DNA of 64,000 nucleotides from Sweltsa coloradensis (Eukaryota; Arthropoda; Insecta; Plecoptera; Chloroperlidae), in assembly GCA_024449915.1 (NCBI GenBank), contig JAMZAV010000773.1:62001-126000 (forward strand), read 5' to 3'. Within the stretch, counting starts at the first letter, position 1; each line of letters begins with the position of its first letter. Under the pieces are notes generated by a model. That model was not told where the DNA came from, searched no databases, and was given only the letters and a program-made list of their open reading frames with translations. A program made the position numbers and the translations under genes. Below are positions 1 to 11,667 of the stretch, piece by piece.

Positions 1-3000
1 TTTCTATATATTGTTGCCCAAACCAACTCACCTTCATTTATTTCTAGTCCTCCAATAATCCTCGTGCCCAACTGTCCACCAGTGAGGGCCAACAAAGCCG
101 CTAGATATAACACCTCTCTGAGAATCATCAACAGGCAATCTGCCCTAATCTCCTATAGCTAGTCGTCTTGTGGAGGTAATTATACAAGTGATCCTGCTAA
201 TAGTGGTGATACAGGTGTACATCAACACGCGCACGCTGTTACGAGACACGCAGGCAAGGATGGCGTCACTGCTGGAGACAGAAAGCCGTGAACCGGTGAG
301 TCTGTTGGATTTGCTACGTTTATGTTGGATAGAAGTTGTATAAGTGTTTATTGGACATAACACTGCTCTTTATCAATATTTATTTTGTGATTTGTCGACC
401 TGTATTCAAAAACCTTTTTCGAACTCAAAAGTTCAAAAGTAATGTATATTTGATGTTGTCAATAACTTGTAATTTTCTCATCTTCACCAATTTTTGTGAT
501 TAGTGCTAGTACTGTATATTTTATTTTTGTCATGTTTTTATTTTATTTTCATCAATTTTGTTGGCAGATATGTTCCATGGTTATTTTGTTTCTATGGATT
601 GTTGTTAATTTTCCTTTGTCAACCTTCAGTTTGAAAAAGATTTTTGAATAAAAATAAAAAATCACAAAATAAAATCGATAAAGAGCATAAACACTTATTT
701 AAAGAATAAATATCTGTTATACTAGTTTCTTTTATCTAATCAACTCTAGAATTTGTATTTTTTTTTACAAATTTTGCTTTTAGATTTTAATATCGATGTA
801 ATTTCGATATTAAGTTTTTCTTCCATAATAATTCCCACAAAATATATGACAGTAAAAGTATAATTATCACATCATTTTCATATATTATTTTGTTTTTACT
901 GTACATAATAGATTCTAATTATTAGCCTGAGAGATATATTTTGCAGCTATTTATCATGAAGTGGACCTTAGAGCATCAATTCAATACATTTTCAAATAAC
1001 TTATCGGTAGCTATGTAAGTAATTTCTTGTCCAACAGCCTATAATGGCTAAATAATAAAAAATCTTTAAAAAACATACCTTTAATTTTATAAGCATATAA
1101 TTCAATTTAAAATCTTGCGCTTTGAATGATTCTCGCTCCCCATTAGATGTATTAACAAAACATTATGTGTTTAATTTTAATTAATAATGGGCGGTATTTT
1201 TTAAAAGAAGTAATCACTATGAACGTTAAGAAACAAATTGTACAAAAATCTTGTAAAAACTTTGTATAACAAATTGAAAATAAAATATGAGATTAATAAT
1301 AAGTAATTTTGAAGTTGGATTAAAATCATAAACACCATGTTTATGATTCCATTTCAAATTAAGGGCCTAATTGTTTTTGAGACGCAAATCATAATTTTGT
1401 TGTATTTTTGTGTGAATTTTGTTTTGTTTGCGTAATCGATGTGCAAGGGTGCAGCTTTGAACTTTAGCCAGAATTGCCGCAGTTGTACAGTCTTGCGTAA
1501 ACGTTGTGTGGCCATGCAGCCACAGTTATACTGTTGTACGTCCACAGTGTGGCAACGTGACAACGAATAACAGCTTTCTAGCTAAAGTAAAGTAAAGTAC
1601 ATAAATACTTTAATAATTGATTAGCCTATTCATTCATATACGTGGTATTTTAATGTTGATTAATACGTTACATGTCAATTGATAGTAAGTTATAAACTCA
1701 AATAAAAACAATGAATTTCTTCCTCAAAAGTTGATTTATTCCCAGATTTGCAGTTTTTTTAAAAATATTTAGCCAACCTCATATTCGTTTGAGTGGGTTC
1801 GTCAAACAAATCAGATGTTAATTCATCCGTATTTCTTATTTGATGTTTTATAATATTCTTTTTTTCTTTAGGTTAAATTTTTAATTTGTTTCTTCATAAT
1901 AAGTGTTTTATTCATTTTAATTATTTTTTTATATATATTATTTATATGTTATATAAATCAAGCAAATGGTTCTTCATACAATCAGCTTGCAATCTTTAAA
2001 TGTAGTGTTAAATTATTTTTTTCATTTGACAATTGATTTTTGATGATGAAATCTCTTAAAAAACCTAATACTTATTCTCATGATTGGATTATGAGGCACT
2101 GTGTCATAGCAACAAGGTATATTATTATCCCAATATGTTTAACAATTCAATAATTTCAACTTCTGAGCATCAAAGCATATCTTTATAAACATAGACACTG
2201 CATGGTACAGAAGAGCGAAGTGACTTAGTCCACAGATTGTTGACGAGTGATACACAAAACATTTCGCTTTGCATTGGTCTCTTTTGGTGGTGGTGCCGCC
2301 GAGTTTCAAAATATCTTCCTTTAGAGTGAGGCCCCTGACCCCAAGGTCACCAAAAACATTCTGAATTATTCGATGAAGAGAAAGGTCACCAAAACATTCT
2401 GAATATCCTCGATGAAGAGCAATGTCACCAAAAAAACGTCAAACGGAGGTCATGCTCTGTTTTTAACTTGAGACTTGACACACGCACAGACCGACGGACA
2501 GAAAAGTGAAACATACAGGGGACTGATGGGAGATTTGTTCCCGAATTTTAGTTTATTTGTGATTAGTATTTTTTTAATTTTTTGTTAAATGTTTGTTTGT
2601 GATTAGTATTTACTTTATTATTTTCATCACGCAAGTACGAAACGAGCAATATGTTATGTATCTAACAGAATCGAACAGTATTTTCTCGAATACATTTTTA
2701 GTCACTTATTTTATAAGTGCAATGTGTGTACTCATCATCAGTTATTAAAATTAAATGTTATAAGTTACTTACGTAATTTTTGTGATACAATACGTACAAT
2801 TAATAATTAATAATTGTCTAGTAATTATTACTATTGTGCTGTGTACCTATAATGTAGCTGCCTGTCACGACAGAGAAGGATGGTTGTCTGACGAGTAGGT
2901 CTAGCTTAATTCTTGTGTACACCACTAGAAACACGCCCTATGCTGCGCCTTACTGCGGAATACACAGTACCGCATGCTATGCATGACGATCACTTAATAC

Positions 3001-3288
3001 ACGACGCCTTACAGTGCTTTCACTTTATAGACTGGAAGGGCCTACTGTGTGTTAAGGGAACGAAAACTCTTAAAATAACCTATATTAAAACTAAATAAAA
3101 TATAAAATAGTCAATATAATTGTTACGAAATTGCAAACAAATAGCAAAATACATAACATATTTGTGTTGACTACAAACACTAACTACACTTTGCATTATG
3201 TGGCAAATGACAAAGAACCCCCATGTCAAAATATGAACTTGTTACCTGGAATGAGAAAGGACACTTAACTTCCTTACATAATTTATTT
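1..3288. other. AT-rich non-coding stretch, no gene seen
   Basis: No open reading frame here looks coding: they are short, AT-driven and overlap on both strands. The only structure I can point to is a short imperfect tandem repeat at about 2339-2440, with a unit of about 45 bp that includes GGTCACCAAAA and GATGAAGAG. It is followed by a segment resembling the interior of the dispersed elements (GACCGACGGACAG). Several long A/T runs are present. Confidence 0.6.
2339..2440. repeat. short tandem repeat, about 45 bp unit
   Basis: About two and a half imperfect copies. Each contains GGTCACCAAAA, CATTCTGAAT and GATGAAGAG in the same order. No function is visible. Confidence 0.6.
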
Positions 3289-4229
3289 TTGAGCGAGCGA
3301 AGCGAGCGTCTCCACTTGACTCTTATGGCTCCGAATGTCTGTTTTTTTTTTTTTTTTCTGTTTACTGCTTCAATACAGGTCGCACCGTTTCTCTGATCGA
3401 CCTGAAATTTTGCACACATGTACATACCACCTAGGCGGGTTGCTGTATAGTTTTGTGGCAAAATCGTTCAAAAGTTAAAAAGTTACATTAAAGTTAATCG
3501 AAAGTTTTTTTTTCAAACTAAACGGCGACAAAATCTGAGGTGGCCAAATCATTTAGAATGTCCGTCCGATCAAGAATATGTTATTTTTATTTTGATCCGA
3601 TAAGTAGTGTAGATGGAAATTACATTATAACAAAGTCCCGTTACCATGGCAACGGAAAGTCGCACAGCTTTTTTGGCTCATGATAGCGGTCAAACGGAGG
3701 CTCGGATCGAGTTGAAATTTTGACCATCCGCAAGTTTCGTTCCGATGAATGCCATTAGTTTTGTGGCAAAATCGTTCAAAAAGTTATAAAGTTACATTAA
3801 AGTTAATCGAAAGTTTTTTTTGAAAACTAAACGGCGACAAAATCTGAGGTAGCCAAATCATTTAGAATGTCCGTCCGGTCACGAATATGTTAATTTTATT
3901 TTGATCCGATAAGTAGTGTAGATAGAAATTACATTTTAACAAAAGTAACGTTACCATGGCAACGAAAAGTAGCACAAGAATTCTGGTCACTATGTACTGC
4001 CACCTAGAAGAAATCAAGAGTAAAATAGTTTTCCCAAAGAAATGATGTCAAGGTCCTCTAGATGGCGGTGGATTTTATCCATTCTCTCCTATTTTACAAA
4101 TTTTCAGCTAAATCGCGGTCAAGACCTTAAAGACTTTTGGTATGTAACATTATGGGAATGTCGTACTCGGTCGTGTTGCCACGTACCCGGTACTCGCTCA
4201 ACAACGCGTCCAACTGAGCGTTTTCCTAG
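3289..4229 (+). mobile_element. non-autonomous helentron-like element, family B, copy 1 (941 bp)
   Basis: The 5' end is TTGAGCGAGCGAAGCGAGCG. Near the 3' end the inverted sequence GCTCGCTCAA appears, followed directly by a small hairpin (AACGC with a G-T-tolerant partner GCGTT) and the end TTCCTAG, then T. This asymmetric inverted repeat with a 3' hairpin and CTAG is the known layout of Helitron2/helentron elements. No Rep or helicase protein is encoded, so it would be mobilised in trans. This copy is longer than its relatives because an internal block of about 220 bp is present twice, at about 3452-3670 and 3757-3976. Each block carries a palindromic GTTACCATGGCAAC. The ORF at 4042-4260 is an incidental reading of the 3' end. 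Confidence 0.7.
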
Positions 4230-5319
4230 TATTTTTTATATTCAATTTAAAAAAATCTGACACAATCACTTTATTTAATTTTGCAAATTATTATCAACAT
4301 TGGTTTTAAATCACGTGTACATAGAATATAATTGCACATAGGTTGAACCCTGCGGAACGGTACAATTTGTGTGATTTTCGTCCATTGTAGAATTTTATAG
4401 TTGATTTTGAAATATATTCGTAGACGCATTTATTCTTATTATCCATGTGAGAGTGGGACCCGTGATCAGTGTTCGGGAAAAATTCTTACATGGCATTCGA
4501 AAGAACTTGTCGTTTTTGTAAACTTTTCAACAAACTTAGTATTTTTTTAATTTTCATAATCAATTTCGGGAACCCTCATTTTTGTTGTAGGACGAAATCA
4601 AAAATCTTAGTTCCTACTTATATTTTTGGGAGAAGAGGCATCTTTACTTTTTCAATAGGGTTACACACAGAAATGATATTGGTATCTCCAGAATAAAATA
4701 TACTATTTTTATAAAATATCATGCTTTTTACCTGTATGAACGATATAATTAGTTGTCTTTATAAATGGCAGAATTTTTTCAATTAACTTTTAAAATAACT
4801 GGGCTCATATAAGTATCGATCTTGAGCTTTTACACCTGAAAGCTTTTGAACAACCTTAACATTAAAAAATATTATTTAAAGTGAGAACTGAAGTTTAAAA
4901 TGCATTTAAAGAAGAACTACCTAAACATTGTCCATGATCCACAGGTTGCCTCTGTTTTTTATAATTCTAAAGCATTACCTTCAGAATGAAATCAAAGAAC
5001 ACGACCCAACCTTGTCTCTCTTTCCGGTATCAACAAATGATTACATTCGAGCGCATCTCAATGTTTTCCTAACATAAATACCGAACAAGTAAACTGACCT
5101 CGTTCTCAAAGTTGAGTGAATACCTTAATTCCGTTTGAAAAAAAAACTCAGTTTGTAGAAGCAGCGTGCGTAGCCTTACAAGAACAGCAGCGAATTACGT
5201 TTGTACGAAAACAAATTAAATTGTGAGTAAAGAAACAATGAAGGAGGGAGAAGTGGAACATACATTCATTACTATACCTGTCATCCGATACATTCGTTCA
5301 ATTAGCTGAACACTTCCGA
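4230..5319. other. AT-rich non-coding stretch, nothing specific seen
   Basis: No coding region, tRNA-like unit or inverted repeat could be supported. The 75-codon ORF at 4469-4696 shows only A/T-driven composition. Confidence 0.5.
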
Positions 5320-5480
5320 TACGGCGGTGTTATTGCGATGATCGCGAGAGGGGAGGGGTGGGAGGGGGGACGCCACCTACCCACCCCCGCCGCGCACTAT
5401 CGACTCTCCCGGCCGCCATCTTCGACGCTCGACGCCAGTGAGTTGCTGGCATCGCGGCGCCTGCAGTCGACACGAAGTAA
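5320..5480 (+). promoter_or_regulatory. CpG-rich putative promoter and first-exon region
   Basis: The segment is far richer in G+C and CpG than its surroundings. It contains CGGCCGCCATCTTC at about 5410-5423, which matches the YY1-type promoter element (reverse complement GAAGATGGCGGCCG) common near animal start sites. Two donor-like sites follow on the + strand: GTGAGT at 5438 and GTAAGT at 5477. A start site here with splicing from one of these donors would be a plausible 5' non-coding exon for the + strand gene whose first clear coding exon starts at 17945. That link is inference. A minus-strand promoter is equally possible from sequence alone. The ORFs crossing this region are GC-rich readings without recognisable domains. 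Confidence 0.4.
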
Positions 5481-8171
5481 GTAGCCACACAGTCATCAAC
5501 TGACAACAAATACATTCAATACTTGCGATGGCTTGCATGTCAACGCAGCGCGCTGTCCGCATAACGTCTATCATTACCAGCTCTAGCACGCATGTTGGAG
5601 GGCTGCAACGAAACATTACGTCGTTAGGATTATCTGTAACTTTAAGCTCAGAAACCTGTCTCTGCTTGTAGACCCGTGGCGATCGATAGAATTTATCTAG
5701 CACATTTTAGAGTGTTCATGGGGGAGATTATAACCTTTAACCACGATGACGATATATATTAATCAATGCAATTTCTAGAGGAGGGATTATAAATGGAAGG
5801 CAATACCGTTTACTTAGGTTATGTTTTGAACAGGAAGCAACGGTCGTAGTTTCGCTGCCATCAACACGAGTGCTGCGCCAGCGGGCTATTTCGGGATAAG
5901 ACTAAACACCGAATAAAAGATATTTTAACGGACGAATGCCTCCAGGAAGAGAATTATGACGTCAGCATGCGTTGTTTGTTAGCATTTCTTAAGTAGATAG
6001 GCCTACTAGAATGCAGTGTCAGTATCAGCTGTTAGTATTTAGATATACTAAGTTGCACAATGTCGAACATGCATGCAGGTGTGTACTAAAAGTTTTGATA
6101 TTTTACGTGTATGAATAAAAATGAAGTAATTTATTCGGCTACATTATTGAAGTGTAACTGTGTTATAAATGAATAATAAATAAATAAAATAACATAAATA
6201 TAATATCTAAGTATTGACTTTAAGAGGTTAGGGCACCAATTTATTTCTGACAACACTGACTGTACAACATGTGCATAATGTTAATTATTTTAAATCTATT
6301 TAATAATCAATGTTTTCTCATTTGTATGGCAATAACCAAGTGACTAATTTACTAAGTAACTACGTGATATAGTATACTTACGCGCACTTCTTTTAAGTTC
6401 TTCCTGTATTATTGTTACTTTTATGTGTACGATTATTTTTATTACCCACCCCCCACCCCCACCCCCAAATAACGCACATTTAAAAAATACACTGAATCTT
6501 AACTATAAAAATATAATATTTATATAGCATCGCCAAAGATCCTGGTATCGAAATCCACCTCACTATACAATAAATCTACCCCATTCTAGGGATATAAACT
6601 ATCTTCAAACAACGCACTTGCCAAGTTTTTTTTGCAATAAAGCGAATTCCCCAAACTGAAACATTTTTTTAAACACTCACATCTAACATCTCGTATTTAT
6701 TACATTATAAATATTTGGAACAGTCTTTCCTTATGTACCTACTCTAAAAACAACAAAGCTATATTTCAGGCCAATGTTAATTCAAAGTTTTACACGTTTA
6801 AAACGCTCATCTCGTAACTCAGCAAGTGCGACCTTCGCGAGCTAAACTGGTCCTAAAGAAACATTCGCACACAGCTTCTTTCTAAGAAACTAAGCCGCGT
6901 TAGAAAAACCAAGTTTGAATTGACAGCAACACTTAAAATCATTCACATTCACTAAACTTTATAGTTTGTAGCATCATCTTATTTGCACAACGACCTTGAG
7001 ACATAACAGACGTTTACGAACAGACATGTATTGTTTTGAAGTATTATTGATCTATCCCGTATGCTACAGTTACGTAAGATACATGAACGGATGGATGCAA
7101 ATAGCGTTCTTAATTTATTTGTTCAACAGTGTGTGAAGTTAAATGCACTTATTCTATATAATTCCTAACTTCAAATACACGTTCTATAAATATTCGTGAG
7201 TCGATCAGTTCGAACCACTGTTTTATCTCCGTATCTTGACGACCAATGTCACAATCGCAACATAGCGTTACTCACGAAATGTTTTGCAATGGACCTTCAC
7301 AAGTTTCATTGCTCTTGAAATACATTAAACTGAATGGCAGAGGGCATTGCATTGATTGTTTTTGTCAGCCTTCCATTGTTTTCACTGATAAGCTTGTAAT
7401 TTGAATTCTTCACGGTAATTACAGGTTTTATTCACGGAGAAATATCCGTTTTCATAAACCTCTTTATATCTTCCACTCAAACGAACAGATGTGCACAAGA
7501 TTTCTGTGATGAGGCTGCAGTCAATATCCAACCGTTTTCAGCCGATAAATAATTTACATTCGTGCACTGAAAATATACATCGCTTCCGATCTTATAACTC
7601 AAAGACATATTTGATGAAGAGTAATAGCGGTAATAGTGCACTGTCAAACATATTTTACACGCTTCACATGTATCATGCACACATCTAAATTTTAGATTAT
7701 GTATATGATCAAAGTTATATAATATTTATTATTTTAACAATCATTTTAATCATTTGTATAACCGGTTATTAATGATTAAAATACATATCATAATATGCCA
7801 TTCACAGTTATAATAATGTTATTATATTCACACTTAACCGTGGTTTTGTAATATTCTCTAGCTCCATTCTCATACACACTTTTCTTAGGTTATGTACTAG
7901 ATACAAATTGCATACTTTATTTATTAATTTAATATTTTGACTTGATTTTTTATTTGAATCATCCCACGATGGACAGATGATCCAGATAGCGTTTTTTGTG
8001 TTTCCTTTAGTTCAGAGTTGAATGAAATGTTTAGGTCTTTACGCATCATAAGCTTTTTATGCATGTGGATTTTGTATTTAAATTTTTACTGTATTTCGTA
8101 GATTGTTCTTCAACATTCCATTCTATATATAACCTATCATGTCAGATGTCACATTCACCACATGTATTTGT
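5481..8171. other. non-coding stretch, no gene seen
   Basis: AT-rich apart from a slightly CpG-richer patch around 5840-5900. There is a short C-run at about 6446-6466. The ORFs near 7477-7688 overlap on opposite strands and have no coding character. TAGGCCTA occurs at 5998. Confidence 0.5.
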
Positions 8172-8211
8172 TCCACCACCAATATAAAAACCACGTGAAA
8201 TTACAGTTTCC
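8172..8211 (+). mobile_element. left end of an inverted-repeat (MITE-like) element, split by a LINE
   Basis: CACCACCAATAT and CCACGTGAAATTACAG match the left terminus of the intact element at 18857-19210 (ACCACCACCAATATTG, CCACGCGAAATTACAG). The match breaks after TGATAT, where the LINE tail begins. It resumes at about 10940. Confidence 0.65.
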
Positions 8212-10939
8212 TAGTGATATTTATTATTTATTTATTATTTATTATTTATTTAACGTCTATCCTATTCAGTTATAAAAACTGATTTACAAAGAAGGACAAC
8301 TAAATAAATCTAATTACATAGATGCAGAAACAACAACAAACTACATTTTCGTAAATATTTGAAATAGTAGCATTACAACAACAATGCATTTAAACACAAC
8401 AGTTTTGGTTACAAATAAAAAAATATATTGTATGCATTTAATGAATGAATCAAATATAAAAAAGAGTGTAGAATGAAAAGAAAAGAAAAGAAAGGGAAAA
8501 AAGGAAAAAAGAAAGAAAAAGACAAAAAAAACATTAAAAAAGAAAAACGAAAAGAAAAAAACTGATTTATTAGACGATCCCACTCAAACGAATATAAGGT
8601 TTGCCAAAAATCAGGAACAGCAAATCAGGGAGTATAATCAAAAACTTTCGCGGAAGATACCACCGAACGCGAAATCTTTATTCTTGTGTTCAATCTTCAT
8701 TTTTGTGTTCAAATCTTGATAACAGTTTAGTCCAAAAAAATCTTGACTCTAATATATAATTTTATCAGATATATAATAATTTAAAATTGTTCATGTCAAA
8801 AACTGATCACAGCAATGTCAACGTCTGAATATGTTTCAGATAGGTTTTAAATATGTTTTGGCAAAGTGACGACCTTTTGGATAAGTTTTGGCGAAGCTTT
8901 TACAATGTAAAATTTTTGTAAGGGACCTAACTCAAGTTGCAAGCTCCATCAGTGGGCGGTAACCAGACAATCTGGGCAGAAAAATATAATTGTAAATACA
9001 TTGATTATAACATAATCAAAGCAATAATGAACAAACAAAGATAAAAGCAAAATCATTAATAAGAACTTATGAAGGTAAATTAACATTACACAAATACACA
9101 GACAATAACCTACAAATAAATAGTAAAAAATCAATTCTTTGCTCTTTGATTCATTATCATTGCTTCAATTTTACTTTTAAATTGTACAATTCCTAGATCA
9201 GTAAACTGGCTTCTAATATCATAAGAAATTGAATTCCAATAGGATACGCCTCTGTACATAAATGACTTTCTAAATGCTTCAGAATTTAATCCAGGAACTT
9301 CCAATAAGTTTATTAAAGTAGAATTTCTATCACGATCAACAATTTTAAAAATATTGGGTAGAATACCTAAAAACATACCTTTCAATACTTTGTATGTATT
9401 TACCAGCACGCTATACTTCATCCTTTCCTCAATCGTGAAACAATCAGACTGCAAATCTTGGCTCAAGGGAAATGAATCAAACAGCTGGTCAATTCTCTTC
9501 TGGAGTACAACGTCAACATACTCAGTAGAAGGTCTTACTGCCCAAACGACTAAGCAATAATTAATAACAGAGTGAATATAAGAATCTACAAGTAACCTCA
9601 ACATTCTCTCAGTTACAAACCTTTTCATTCTACTTATAATTCCAATTGCTGATGATACTTTATAACACACATATTCATAATGTTTCTTAAAATTTAAATT
9701 ACAATCTAAGAAAACTCCAAGATATTTAAATTCATACACTCTAGAAATTAACTTACCATTACAATTTAACGTCAAATGAATATCATTCATGCGTCTATCA
9801 TTAGCCTTATGAAAAATCATAAAATTTGTTTTGCTATAATTAATATCAAGTTCCTGAGTTTTAAACCAATCATCCATCCTCTTTAGAACTTCTTGAAGAC
9901 GTCTTACGATCTCTTCGACATCCACACCTTCTAAATAAAAGACCAAGTCATCAGCATATAAGATATAATTGATGCCTCCCATTATAGTAGATATATCATC
10001 TATATATAAAGAATAAATAACAGGGGTCCTAATATTTACCCTTGGGGTACTCCACAAAATATATTGTTTTGAACTATATTTTGCAAGATTAATAAACATT
10101 TTTCTTTTTAAAAAATAATCCGCCAAAATTGATAACAAATAAGGACTTACGTTATACCTGGTTTTTAATTTTATTAAAAGAGGTAAAAAAGGTACTGAAT
10201 CGAATGCTTTCCTAAGATCAACAAAGACAGCTCCAACCTTTCCATTTCGTTTATCAATCCCTTTATAGATAAAATCTGTAAATGCTAGAAGGGCACTTTG
10301 CGTTGACCTACCTTTCCTGAAACCATGCTGGTTTGCACTTAAACCTTTAGATGCATCCACTTCATATAATAACCTCTTGTGTGAAATATTTTCAATAATT
10401 TTCCCTACAATTGGAAGAGTTGATATAGGTCGATAAGAATTCCTATCACTCTTTTTACCTTTACCCTTATAAATAGGCGTTACCCTTGCCAATTTCAGCT
10501 GTGTTGGGAAATCACCTACAAGAAAGAAATAGGAAATTAGATACGCTAATAATCCGACTATTGATGCGCATTTCTTAAATACTATGCATGGAATCTCTTG
10601 AATTGTTGCGGAGCTTCTAATTTTAAGGCGTTTAATTGCTGATATGACTTCTTCATTAGTTACATTTGTATGCGGGAGATCCTCTGCTTCTCTTCTATTT
10701 AAATCTTTAAACTTACCAATTTCACTGGAAAAATCTACATCGTTCACAACAAAACTTTTTTGTAACAAACAGCAAATGTATGGATTAGACGTGTAGGATA
10801 CCCCATTCTCTGTCAATGAGGCTATGCTACACTCTTTTTTTTCTTTGTTACCTGTCAACTTATTATAAACTGACCATAAAGATTTTGAAGAAATATCATT
10901 ATCAAAAGAAGACTTAAAATGCTCACGTTTAGAAAAACG
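8212..10939 (-). mobile_element. 5'-truncated non-LTR retrotransposon (CR1/Jockey-like group)
   Basis: Read on the minus strand, the element starts inside the reverse-transcriptase ORF, so the endonuclease part is missing. It ends at about 8212 in a tail of (AAATA/AAATAAAT) repeats. The last unique 3' sequence forms a stem-loop (CAGTT/AACTG) followed by AATAGGAT, also found in the fragments at 13188, 48119, 48758 and 52060. Both flanks match one inverted-repeat element (see 18857-19210), so this is an insertion into it. I could not define a target-site duplication. Assignment to the CR1/Jockey side of the LINEs rests on motif style only. Confidence 0.75.
9131..10938 (-). pseudogene. LINE reverse transcriptase, 5'-truncated and frame-damaged
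   Basis: The reading frame is open for at least 575 codons from TTG at 10858. It continues upstream without a stop to the truncation point near 10938, so the TTG is not a real start. Numbered from that TTG, the RT blocks appear in order: YRPISTLPIVGKIIE (142-156), NQHGFRKGRSTQSALL (176-191), VFVDLRKAFDSV with the first catalytic Asp at 214, and YADDLVFYL with the catalytic pair at 303-304. A C-terminal region with YCLVVWAV and YWNSIS follows. The block normally reading GVPQG...LGPLLF is replaced by unrelated residues at about 268-283. In the neighbouring frame GVPQG is present (about 10039-10053) and is followed by a TAA. Two compensating frameshifts therefore keep the frame open while destroying that motif, and the enzyme is very likely inactive. 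The short ORF at 8949-9134 lies in the 3' untranslated part. Confidence 0.8.
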
Positions 10940-11222
10940 AATCTCAAGAAGGCTGCAATACCTCGGAAAACTGATTGCAGACAGTGCATAGTTTTGTGCG
11001 AACCGTAGCTTGAACGAAAAAAGATTGTAATGATTTAATTAATTAAATGCATATTTGAAATACAAACTTCGCAGATTATTATTAAAATTATTATAAGAAA
11101 TATTTTTCTTGAATTATATTGTTGTAACAAAACCACATTATTGTCCTATCAGTTTTTATAGTTATTTTCCGCCGCTCCCGAGTTATCACTGAAAGCTGTA
11201 ATGTCGCGTGGTTTTAAACCAC
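10940..11222 (+). mobile_element. right part of the inverted-repeat element split by the LINE
   Basis: Colinear with 18907-19196 of the intact copy. Shared landmarks include GCAGACAG, ATTAAATGCATATTTGAAA, TATATTGTT.TAACAAAACC and CGTGGTTTTAA. The outermost TATTGGTGGTAG of the right end is missing or altered. Confidence 0.65.
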
Positions 11223-11245
11223 AGGGATGATAAATAAAATATAGT

Positions 11246-11667
11246 GTGGCTCGTTGGTCTTGTGGTTAGTCTCTGCTTCCAATGCAGAAGGTTCAGGGTT
11301 CGATTTCCTCTTAAGTCGGAAGTTTTCTAACTTCTGATTTGGACGTAAGTCCATCAGTTCTTGTCCTAGTAGTTTGTAAACGGTGACTTTGGAGCCGTCC
11401 TAGCAACGAAGCACATAATAAATTAAAAGTTGTTCTGAATCGGCCTTGTTGATTCTAGCGTTGATCCGCGGGTGTTCGCACGGTCCATACCACTGATTGA
11501 TATATTTCCTATTAAAAAATATCGATCTTTTGGTTGGTTATCTCTCACTCGTCGATTGCGTCGGGGCCTAAAGGGTTGGCTTGGTCGCTTCGATTTGGTT
11601 TAATATCCCCCAATGAAAATCAGTTATATATGACTGAGTGGGTAAATATGAATTTATTTATTTATGT
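11246..11667 (+). mobile_element. tRNA-derived SINE, family A (tRNA-Gly-like head), full copy
   Basis: The head resembles tRNA-Gly(UCC): an A-box-like TGGTCTTGTGGTTAG at about 11255, the anticodon-arm sequence CTGCTTCCAATGCAG, and a B box GGTTCGATTTCC at about 11297. The acceptor stem is not preserved, so it is not a tRNA gene. A unique body of about 300 bp follows, with GGAGCCGTCCTAGCAACGA and GATCCGCGGGTGTTCGCAC. It ends in a TTTATTTATTTATG-type tail. The same unit occurs inverted at 24911-25335, and 3' parts occur at 30535-30700 and 44216-44340. Confidence 0.75.

Noticed and set aside
9131..10858. Functional reverse transcriptase or viral polymerase
   Set aside because: The motifs are those of a non-LTR retrotransposon. 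The copy is 5'-truncated and has lost the GVPQG block through frameshifts.
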